NCBI GenBank assembly: GCA_036477795.1 | Contig: JAZGDL010000322.1 | Location: 1-8,664, forward strand | Direction of reading: 5' to 3' | DNA from: JAZGDL01 sp036477795 | Lineage (GTDB): Bacteria > Planctomycetota > Phycisphaerae > UBA1845 | Length of the DNA stretch: 8,664 bases | Shown: piece after piece, positions 1-5,306 of the stretch | Numbering within the stretch: position 1 is the first letter of the stretch | Layout of the letters: the number at the start of each line of letters is the position of its first letter | Notes under the pieces: model-generated | What the model was told of the DNA's origin: nothing | The model's input: only the letters and a program-made list of their open reading frames with translations | The model's database searches: none | Program-made: the position numbers and the translations under genes

Positions 1-438
1 GAAATCGGTCGCGAACTCGCGAACCATCGTCAGTAGATCCACGTTGAAGAGCCGCGTGTAGCTGGCTCCGTGAATCGAGCGGACGACATCCTCCGCCGCG
101 TACACCTGCAGCGGCTTCGAGCCCGGCGAGAGTGTTTCATCGAAGACCCGTCCGGCCGTTTCCGGCGCGAGACGGTTCACCGTGTCCTTGCTGACGCCCG
201 CCAACTTGCACAGTTGGCTGAAGCTCCAGTCCGTCATGCGGAAGCTGGTACCGCCGTTGAGCCGCAGGTCGAGCCGCCCTGGGTCGGGATGCGGGTTGAG
301 ATCCTGCGGTTGCGGCCAGTGCTCTACCGGCCGCTCCTTCTCGTCATGGCAATGCTGCCACAGTTCGACGAGCGATCCGAATCGTTCGTCCGGCGAACGC
401 CGGAACAGCTCATCATGAGCACGCGTGAGTGTTTGCAT
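1..438 (-). CDS. DUF932-type phage/plasmid-like protein, N-terminal part (runs off the left edge)
   Basis: The reading frame opens at an ATG (438) preceded by AAAGGAA about 7 bases upstream and stays open for 146 codons to the window edge, so the C-terminus is missing. The protein begins MQTLTRAHDELFRRSPDERF. It contains a stretch around residues 80-100 (FRMTDWSFSQLCKLAGVSKD) and, near the edge, a segment reading YTRLFNVDLLTMVREFATDF. From memory this matches the N-terminal region of DUF932 proteins, which are common on plasmids, phages and genomic islands and have no settled function. There are no signal peptide or membrane segments. It lies about 300 bases downstream of the integrase in the same direction, so it probably belongs to the same integrated element. 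I am confident that the gene is real; the family name comes from recall of sequence style only. Confidence 0.75.
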   Translation of the reverse strand, partial: MQTLTRAHDELFRRSPDERFGSLVELWQHCHDEKERPVEHWPQPQDLNPHPDPGRLDLRLNGGTSFRMTDWSFSQLCKLAGVSKDTVNRLAPETAGRVFDETLSPGSKPLQVYAAEDVVRSIHGASYTRLFNVDLLTMVREFATDF

Positions 439-744
439 CGTTCGTTCCTTTCGTTTTGAATCGAGTTCAAGGAAGAACACGAGAGACAACCTTCGTTGCA
501 CCACCGGCCTCTCGGCCGCCCGCTGGGCATGAGCCCGGCAGGCCGACGAGGAGCCGCGTCACCGCTCGCTGTGAGCGGAACGGTCTCCCGTTAGCCGCTG
601 AACCTCGATCATTGCTCGGATTGGCTCGGTTACCAAGGGTAGAACGGCTTCAATGTGCGTCCAGCTTGGTCGGCTGGGTGTCGTCGGCCAGCTTGGTGAC
701 CGGGTCACGGCGATGCCGGCTCCTACTCCTACCGAGGTTTGCGC
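439..744. other. gene-free gap between integrase and DUF932 gene
   Basis: About 305 bases with no convincing reading frame on either strand. It holds a cluster of small hairpins (505-592, listed separately). It also holds a direct repeat of CCAGCTTGGT at 661-670 and 688-697, and a short odd palindrome GTGACC-G-GGTCAC at 696-708 overlapping the second copy. I found no clear sigma-70 promoter for the DUF932 gene and no T-tract terminator for the integrase. Confidence 0.5.
505..592 (-). promoter_or_regulatory. candidate structured RNA leader of the DUF932 gene
   Basis: Read in the direction of transcription, four small hairpins follow each other. AACGG-GAGA-CCGTT (592-579) has a GNRA tetraloop. 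CCGCTC-ACAGC-GAGCGG (578-562) abuts the first with no spacer. GCCGGGC-TCAT-GCCCAGC (539-522) has one mismatch. CGGCC-GAGA-GGCCG (518-505) has a second GAGA tetraloop. The last ends about 65 bases before the DUF932 start codon. Two identical GNRA loops and one directly abutting pair suggest an RNA fold rather than chance. GC-rich DNA does form short stems readily, and I do not recognise a known riboswitch or ribozyme class. Confidence 0.3.
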
Positions 745-2133
745 CTACTGCCGTGTTCTTCTCTTCGTTCGAGAGAAGTAAGCATTCTCGATTGCTCGAC
801 ACGCCGTCTGTACAAACCGCGGATGACGCGTGATGTAGCTGTCGTCGACTCCTTTCGCTACGTGGCCAGCGAGAACGTGATACTGCTGGACAGGCACGAC
901 AGGATCGGTCGACTCGGCGGCTGCGGTCAACGCGGAGTCACGCAGGTTGGCGAACGTGATTCCCCGAGTGATCTTGGCTCGCTCGCACATCGCAATCCAA
1001 TGGCGCCGGACCGTCTCGACGTGGACCGGCCGACCGTACGTAGATACGAACACGTGATCGTGATGCCGATCGAGTTTCTTCATCGCTCTGATCGTACGTT
1101 GCCAGAGGACGGCCACGCGCGGAACGGGGCCCTTGGCCCGACCCGTAGCTTTCGTACGGTCGAATCGAATCGTTCCCTTGGCGAAGTTGATCATCGACCA
1201 CTGCAATCGCTGACAGTCAACCGGGTAGTAGGCGCAGTTCAAGGCGGTGAGAATCAGCGCGGCTTCCCAATCATCAGCCTTCGAGAGGACCTTTCGCAGC
1301 TCGGCGGGCGTAATGTCGATCGGATTCGGGGCGGGCTTGGACGGCTGCTTGAGCAGCGAGCGAAGCTCCAGGACGGCGCGGTCCTCCTGGCTGAAATCCG
1401 CCTCATCAAGCGCATGGCTGATGATCGTCTTCACCTTCCCGAACCGCGACCGCGCCCACGCGTTCGACCTGGCGCGCGCCTTCATTATGTCCAGGATTTC
1501 GATGCGATACTTCCTGAAGCGCGGTCGGTCGAGCTCGGCGACGGTCTCGGCCCCGGTGATTTCACGGAACTCGTCCCACCAGGTTCGTGAGTTTTTCCAC
1601 TCCGCCGGCGTGAGTTCGGCCCTCTTGTCGTCGAGGTAGAGGGTCACGATGTCTTCCAGGGCCTTAGAGGGCGGCGGCGGTTGGAGTCGGTGGAGATAGG
1701 CCAATTGCTCGATGCCCGTTTTCTGGGCCGCGAGCTGTGGGTTGGTCAGGATCTGATCGCGAACAACTTCCCAGAAAGCGTCTGAAGGAATCAACTGAGC
1801 AACGTCGAAGTCACCCTCCCCGTCGATGGTGATCTCAATCTCGCGCTGTCTGTCAGCCGCTTCCAGGCCGCCGTCGATTTCAGAGAGTTTCAGCTTTTTC
1901 CCGGGGAAGGAAACGGTATCGCGCTCCTGTCGAGCCTCCCACTGACGATACCTGAGGATGGCGCCCCGCTTGTTCTCGCTGTTGCCGAAGTACTTTCGCT
2001 TCGCGTCGCCGTACAGAGCGTAGAACCGGTCGATGGTCCTGCCATCACGGTTCTTCGCTGTTTGGATGCGAAGCCCGTTGATGACGTTTCCACGGGCGTC
2101 GCGAACAAAGCTTGTCGGTGGCCCTTTGGGCAT
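745..2133 (-). CDS. tyrosine recombinase (site-specific integrase) of the selC-linked element
   Basis: A 462-residue protein with phage-integrase architecture. An N-terminal arm- and core-binding region covers roughly residues 1-265 (SAM-like stretch about 158-262), followed by the catalytic domain at about 270-450. Visible active-site elements are K328 in the RTKATG beta-hairpin, R398 in the box II position, H424 in LAGH, and the nucleophile Y433 exactly nine residues after that histidine. The box I arginine is not seen: aligning on W312 puts Y303 in its place. The usual HxxRH of box II reads ANLRD, so A395 and D399 replace the usual residues there. The ATG at 2133 has GGGAG eight bases upstream and a strong promoter behind it. 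The gene starts about 95 bases from the 3' end of tRNA-Sec and reads away from it. It should catalyse integration and excision of the element at selC, provided the altered active site is competent. Confidence 0.9.
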   Translation of the reverse strand: MPKGPPTSFVRDARGNVINGLRIQTAKNRDGRTIDRFYALYGDAKRKYFGNSENKRGAILRYRQWEARQERDTVSFPGKKLKLSEIDGGLEAADRQREIEITIDGEGDFDVAQLIPSDAFWEVVRDQILTNPQLAAQKTGIEQLAYLHRLQPPPPSKALEDIVTLYLDDKRAELTPAEWKNSRTWWDEFREITGAETVAELDRPRFRKYRIEILDIMKARARSNAWARSRFGKVKTIISHALDEADFSQEDRAVLELRSLLKQPSKPAPNPIDITPAELRKVLSKADDWEAALILTALNCAYYPVDCQRLQWSMINFAKGTIRFDRTKATGRAKGPVPRVAVLWQRTIRAMKKLDRHHDHVFVSTYGRPVHVETVRRHWIAMCERAKITRGITFANLRDSALTAAAESTDPVVPVQQYHVLAGHVAKGVDDSYITRHPRFVQTACRAIENAYFSRTKRRTRQ

Positions 2134-2181
2134 ACAGCCAGCTCCCGAACTTCACCCGCCAATCGGGTCCGGATCGCTCTA

Positions 2182-2201
2182 ACTATATCCCCTACTATAT
2201 C
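2182..2201. repeat. direct repeat ACTATATC x2 overlapping the integrase promoter
   Basis: ACTATATC occurs at 2182-2189 and 2194-2201, a period of 12 bases. It covers the -10 element and most of the spacer of the integrase promoter, in an AT-rich patch within GC-rich surroundings. Such paired sites next to an attachment site can be arm-type integrase or excisionase sites, or an operator for autoregulation. That role is inferred from position only. Confidence 0.45.
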
Positions 2202-2210
2202 ACCCGTCAA
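2182..2210 (-). promoter_or_regulatory. sigma-70-type promoter of the integrase gene
   Basis: On the minus strand TTGACG (2210-2205) and TATAGT (2187-2182) are separated by exactly 17 bases. Each hexamer matches the sigma-70 consensus at five of six positions. The predicted start near 2176 leaves a leader of about 43 bases before the integrase ATG. The promoter lies between the tRNA 3' end and the integrase, so it should belong to the element and not to the tRNA. Confidence 0.6.
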
Positions 2211-2227
2211 TACTGGCTCATAAACAA

Positions 2228-2254
2228 CGGGAGTGGATGGGAATCGAACCCACC
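2228..2254 (-). other. inferred attachment site (att) at the 3' end of tRNA-Sec
   Basis: The T-arm and acceptor 3' strand of selC is where tRNA-targeting integrases usually recombine, and an integrase gene with its own promoter begins just past it. The tRNA is intact, so the element must bring or leave an identical 3' segment at this end. The second copy would be at the other end of the element, outside the window, so the exact core cannot be set here. Within the window I see no second copy of these bases. Confidence 0.5.
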
Positions 2255-2323
2255 AGGAGCCGCGTAAGCGACCCCTCAACGGCTTTGAAGGCCGCGGGAC
2301 CCACCAGGCGTCCGGACACTCCC
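2228..2323 (-). tRNA. selC: tRNA-Sec (anticodon UCA)
   Basis: A 96-base cloverleaf without encoded CCA. Acceptor: GGGAGTG (2323-2317) pairs with CACTCCC (2235-2229), with G2228 as discriminator. Anticodon arm: stem GCGGC/GCCGT around loop CTTCAAA (2290-2284), giving anticodon UCA, which reads UGA as selenocysteine. The variable arm is very long: nine pairs, two of them G-U, closed by a TTAC loop (about 2276-2255). The T-arm has loop TTCGATT. The T stem can extend to six pairs, leaving seven in the acceptor; the usual bacterial 8+5 split would need a U-C mismatch. The D stem GGAC/GTCC is shorter than the usual six pairs. A weak TATTAT (2366-2361) could be its -10 box. The gene implies that the host inserts selenocysteine, although selA, selB and selD are not in the window. 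Confidence 0.93.
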
Positions 2324-2410
2324 ACGGTGCACACGTAAGATGGCACGGTACCGGTGTGTAATAATACAAGCTCACCCATGAACAATCGAATCTCCCACAT
2401 GACCGTTGGA

Positions 2411-2514
2411 AAGGGACGGAGGGAAAGAAAGGGACGAAGGAACGAAGGTGAATCCGCAATTCCCAATCCCCAATCCGCAATCCCCAATCCCCGCTCTTCA
2501 CTCTTCAACCTTCG
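2411..2514 (+). repeat. short tandem repeat island A (forward orientation)
   Basis: In order: GGGACGAA-like purine octamers (2412-2443), the core GAAGGTGAATCCGCAAT (2444-2460), and six consecutive AAT-heptamers from 2451 to 2492 (types AATCCGC, AATTCCC and AATCCCC). It ends with GCTCTTCACTCTTCA (2493-2507) plus ACCTTCG. It fills the gap between tRNA-Sec and the 3' end of hsp20. The same modules recur in islands B, C, D and E. Confidence 0.85.
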
Positions 2515-2539
2515 CCCTCGCCGCTCCAATTGGTCTCCA

Positions 2540-2980
2540 TCAGTCGCCGGAGACCGAAATCCTCCTCGGTCTGACCGTCTCCGACTTGGGCATCGTGACT
2601 TTGAGAAGACCATCCTTAAGAACGGCTTCAGCCCGTTCGGCGTCAACCAGCACGGGCAGCTTCACATGGCGCACGAGCTCACCGGTGGCCCGCTCCTGTC
2701 TGTGATAGGTGACGCTTTCGCTATCCACCTCAGGACGCCGGGCCTTGATACTCAGTTCGCTTTCGGTAATGTGCACCTCAACGTCCTGGATGCTCAAGCC
2801 GGGAAGCTCCACCTCGACATGTACGTGTTCCGCGTCTTGCCACACATTGACGGGCGGCTCATTACGGCCGACAAAGAGTGACCTGCACCCTACGCCACCC
2901 ACGAAACTGTCCAATACACGATCCACTTCACGACGCAGTTGGTGCAAAGGGCCCGACGGATCAGTCTCCCAACGCGACAT
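2540..2980 (-). CDS. Hsp20 / alpha-crystallin family small heat-shock protein
   Basis: A 146-residue protein, the normal length for bacterial small heat-shock proteins, which are ATP-independent cytoplasmic holdases that bind unfolding proteins. A short N-terminal region (1-40) precedes an alpha-crystallin domain at about 41-135. This includes ELPG (58-61) and the signature AVLKDGLLKVTMPK (119-132). The C-terminal tail has an I-x-V motif (I141, V143) like the one that drives oligomer assembly. The ATG at 2980 has a perfect AAAGGAGG eight bases upstream. The gene is on its own: repeat islands lie on both sides and neighbours are more than 190 bases away. I see no CIRCE or other heat-shock operator in the short upstream region. 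Confidence 0.93.
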   Translation of the reverse strand: MSRWETDPSGPLHQLRREVDRVLDSFVGGVGCRSLFVGRNEPPVNVWQDAEHVHVEVELPGLSIQDVEVHITESELSIKARRPEVDSESVTYHRQERATGELVRHVKLPVLVDAERAEAVLKDGLLKVTMPKSETVRPRRISVSGD

Positions 2981-3032
2981 GGTACACGCCTCCTTTCAAT
3001 GTTTCTCCATGAACCAATCATGCCCAACCGTA

Positions 3033-3137
3033 CGATTGACGATTGACGATTGACGATTGCGGATTCACCTTCCTCACCTTCGTCCCTCCGTCCCTTTGTC
3101 CCTTCGTCCCTTTCCTCCCTCCCCTTCGTACCTTCGT
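3033..3137 (-). repeat. short tandem repeat island B (reverse orientation)
   Basis: This carries the same modules as island A, but reversed. Four octamers in a row (3079-3110, TTCGTCCC, TCCGTCCC, TTTGTCCC, TTCGTCCC on the plus strand) are followed, on the minus strand, by the core GAAGGTGAATCCGCAAT (3072-3056). Then come three full AATCGTC heptamers (3058-3038) and a partial fourth. It sits between the GH3 stop codon and the hsp20 start, so it may overlap the hsp20 promoter region. Confidence 0.85.
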
Positions 3138-3172
3138 GCCCACTGTTATATCGGTCGTGTCTGGCCGTTCTC

Positions 3173-4885
3173 TTATTCGTCGGCCTTAGCAAGTTCAACG
3201 GCCTCCTGCAAGGCCCGACCCGCCAGGACTCGGTCCTGGCCCGGTGAGGTGTAAAGATACTGGTGCTTGAACTGTTCGTTGCTGCTGCGAAAGCGGGACG
3301 CCCGTTCCCGATCGAGCGATTGCAGCGTGCCCGCCTGGACCACACACCCCTCAACACCACCGAGGCGGCCGCTGGATCGTTTTGAGGCGTACTCAATGTT
3401 GAGTTCGGCTAAGTGCCGGTCCACTTCCAAAGCCAGCCGCCGCACCCAGTCGGCTGGCGCACCAGACGGCGAATCAACGTAAAGTCGGTAAAAGGGCGGA
3501 TCCGCCCAGCGGGGCGCCAACACGAAGTCCGAAACAGCCCATGGATCCTCGCCGGACGCCTTCTCAAACGCGAGAACTACCTGGCGCTCGGTGATCTTCT
3601 CACCGATGACGGAGCCGACGTGGGCCCCCTTGTGCAGAAACTCTATGAGCGGTGCCTGGCCTTTGAAACCGACTACACGCACGCAATCGCTGATGTCGTA
3701 GCGGTACAAACCCGCCGAATTGGTCAGGAGCAAGAAGTATTCCGCACCTACCATTACTTCGTGTGTCCGGAGTGTCAAGGGGTCGGCCCTATCATGCTCC
3801 GCTACGGGAACAAACTCGAAGAACACGGTGGACACCGTGGCGATGCCCGCGGGAGTGTCGTTCTCTATGGGGATGGACATTCTTCCTTCGGTAGCGATGA
3901 GGCCGATGTCCCTGACGGGCGTATCCCCGAAATATTCCGGGTACTCGCGCAGGTACAAGCCCATGGTGCCGCCCGTCCAATTGGCCAGGAAACTGAGGTT
4001 CCAATAATCCATGGGTCGCAACCGTCCGTTGCGGCGGTACAGCCGTTCCAGCCGCCGTGCCGCATCGGGGGAGGCACGCAGACACGGCTTCAGCGCCTTT
4101 CGCACGTTCTCGGGCACCGGCATCTCCTTCGATAGGGTGCCGTCAAGAACATCCCGGATGATCGATTCGGCGTGGGCCTCGCCCGTGCGGGCCAACTGCA
4201 ACACCGTTGCGGGACTGGCGGTGACCATCCACGAAACATCCTGCGGCATCGCCAGACGCATGATGGTGTATCGGCGAGCCAACGAGTCAGGGATGTGCGC
4301 AACCGGCAACGGCGCAGCGTAGTACTTGCGCACCAGTCGCATCTGATTAGCAGCCATCAATCCAGTGATGGCACCGCATGGATAACCGCCCGTGCTTCGT
4401 TCTTCGTCCATCGGTGAGGTCACCTGCAGGAGGGGGCGGGCGAACGCATCGGGGTGATCGGTAAGCGCCTTGCCGGCGAAGGCGTGCCATCCCTGACGGG
4501 TGTCAGCCAGAAAGCGGTCGGTGACCGGCACATACTTGGGCTTATCCACCGTGCCGCTAGTCATGGCAAACATCCGTATCCGCTGCCCGCGGCCGAACAT
4601 GGCCCGCACGTCACCGGCCTTGGCCCGTTCAACCAGGTCGGAAATGTCCGCGTAGGTCGTGATGGGCACCTGCGAAACGAAATCCTGGTAGTCGCGGATG
4701 GAGGCGAAGCCGTGACGGCGACCGTATTCGCTGTCGGCATTGGCCCGCAGTAGCGACATCAGTACCCTCTGCTGCCTCTTGGTGGCACTTTTGACATCAG
4801 CCATGAACCGGGCATACGCGCGCCGGGCACGAGCCCGCGCTAGAAGTGCCAAGACCTCGTCACTTATCGACCGCGAACGCACCAT
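3173..4885 (-). CDS. GH3-family acyl-adenylase/acyl-amido synthetase-like protein
   Basis: A 570-residue protein spanning the whole GH3 fold of the adenylate-forming superfamily. It shows the ATP-binding loop TSGTVDKPKYVPVT (about 109-122), the second motif ATEGR (331-335), and LYRYDISDCVRVVGF (392-406), which corresponds to the conserved YRxxxGD-type motif. Near the C-terminus is QFKHQYLY (538-545). GH3 enzymes of plants adenylate a carboxylic acid such as jasmonate or indole acetate and join it to an amino acid. Bacterial relatives are widespread and mostly of unknown substrate, so no substrate is assigned here. I chose ATG 4885; a TTG at 4897 would add four residues but has no better ribosome-binding site. 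There are no signal peptide or membrane segments. It is flanked by repeat islands B and C. Confidence 0.88.
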   Translation of the reverse strand: MVRSRSISDEVLALLARARARRAYARFMADVKSATKRQQRVLMSLLRANADSEYGRRHGFASIRDYQDFVSQVPITTYADISDLVERAKAGDVRAMFGRGQRIRMFAMTSGTVDKPKYVPVTDRFLADTRQGWHAFAGKALTDHPDAFARPLLQVTSPMDEERSTGGYPCGAITGLMAANQMRLVRKYYAAPLPVAHIPDSLARRYTIMRLAMPQDVSWMVTASPATVLQLARTGEAHAESIIRDVLDGTLSKEMPVPENVRKALKPCLRASPDAARRLERLYRRNGRLRPMDYWNLSFLANWTGGTMGLYLREYPEYFGDTPVRDIGLIATEGRMSIPIENDTPAGIATVSTVFFEFVPVAEHDRADPLTLRTHEVMVGAEYFLLLTNSAGLYRYDISDCVRVVGFKGQAPLIEFLHKGAHVGSVIGEKITERQVVLAFEKASGEDPWAVSDFVLAPRWADPPFYRLYVDSPSGAPADWVRRLALEVDRHLAELNIEYASKRSSGRLGGVEGCVVQAGTLQSLDRERASRFRSSNEQFKHQYLYTSPGQDRVLAGRALQEAVELAKADE

Positions 4886-4900
4886 GCCAGCCGCCAATGG

Positions 4901-5045
4901 ACAGGGACGAAGGGGAAGAATGACACGAAGGTGAGCAAAGGGACGAAGGGACTAAGTGATGAACGGAATCCCCAATCCCCAATCCCCAATCGTCAATCGT
5001 CAATCGTCAATCGTCACCCTTCACCCCTCGCTCTTCACTCTTCAC
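4901..5045 (+). repeat. short tandem repeat island C (forward orientation)
   Basis: The longest island. Purine octamers (GGGACGAA types, 4903-4955) are followed by three perfect AATCCCC heptamers (4967-4987), then four perfect AATCGTC heptamers (4988-5015). After a short CACCC-rich link comes GCTCTTCACTCTTCA (5030-5044), identical to the tail of island A. It begins about 15 bases upstream of the GH3 start codon, so it covers the region where the GH3 promoter should lie. Confidence 0.88.
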
Positions 5046-5112
5046 CATCCCCCGAGCAGGTATGATAGGCGTCGGGCACCGCCAAGGCGAGCCCTTCCGA
5101 CCGAATCTTCCC

Positions 5113-5146
5113 CAAAGCCCACGGATTGCAATCCGTGGGTTCTTTG
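5113..5146. repeat. long near-perfect hairpin/palindrome
   Basis: The half-site CCCACGGATTG (5118-5128) is followed directly by its exact reverse complement (5129-5139), a perfect 22-base palindrome. Outside it, CAAAG (5113-5117) pairs with CTTTG (5142-5146) after a two-base TT bulge, extending the stem to 16 pairs in principle. It lies about 160 bases past the HD-GYP stop codon. It has no clean T-tract, so it is a poor intrinsic terminator. Isolated palindromes of this kind resemble REP-type elements; that is a guess from form. Confidence 0.7.
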
Positions 5147-5240
5147 CACAACGGTTTCAGTTCCCCTATCGAGCGTTCTTCCCCATCGGAGCGCTGTCAT
5201 GTTGAGTTCTAGCGCTGTGAGATGGAGTGTACGGAAAAGA

Positions 5241-5284
5241 GGAAATGGACGAAGGTGAATCCGCAATCCCCAATCGTCAATCGC
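5241..5284 (+). repeat. short tandem repeat island D (short, forward)
   Basis: A minimal version of the island: GGACGAAGG, the core GAAGGTGAATCCGCAAT (5251-5267), then one AATCCCC, one AATCGTC and a partial heptamer. It ends about 20 bases from the HD-GYP stop codon. The core is identical to those of islands A and B. The stretch 5147-5240 between it and the hairpin holds only a paired AGCGCTGT (5190-5197 and 5211-5218) and no gene. Confidence 0.8.
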
Positions 5285-5306
5285 CTTGTCGCGCCCCCCG
5301 GGCAGC

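Noticed and set aside
739..1590. 283-residue plus-strand frame opposite the integrase
   Set aside because: It is fully antisense to a gene with clear recombinase motifs, and its protein is arginine-rich with no recognisable domain.
1890..2501. 203-residue minus-strand frame across the tRNA and the integrase start
   Set aside because: It reads through tRNA-Sec and repeat island A and overlaps the integrase in another frame; its sequence is not protein-like.
3413..4135. 240-residue plus-strand frame opposite GH3
   Set aside because: It is a shadow of the GH3 gene, with no ribosome-binding site or domain.
5113..5146. intrinsic terminator for the HD-GYP gene
   Set aside because: There is no T-run after the stem on the minus strand (it continues into GGGGAAG), and it lies about 160 bases from the stop codon.
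5190..5218. paired AGCGCTGT as a regulatory site
   Set aside because: AGCGCT is itself palindromic and common in GC-rich DNA; two copies 21 bases apart with no linked gene start are weak evidence.
2451..5284. CRISPR array as an explanation of the AATCCCC/AATCGTC repeats
   Set aside because: The units are 7-8 bases long and directly adjacent without spacers, and there are no cas genes. These are simple tandem repeats.
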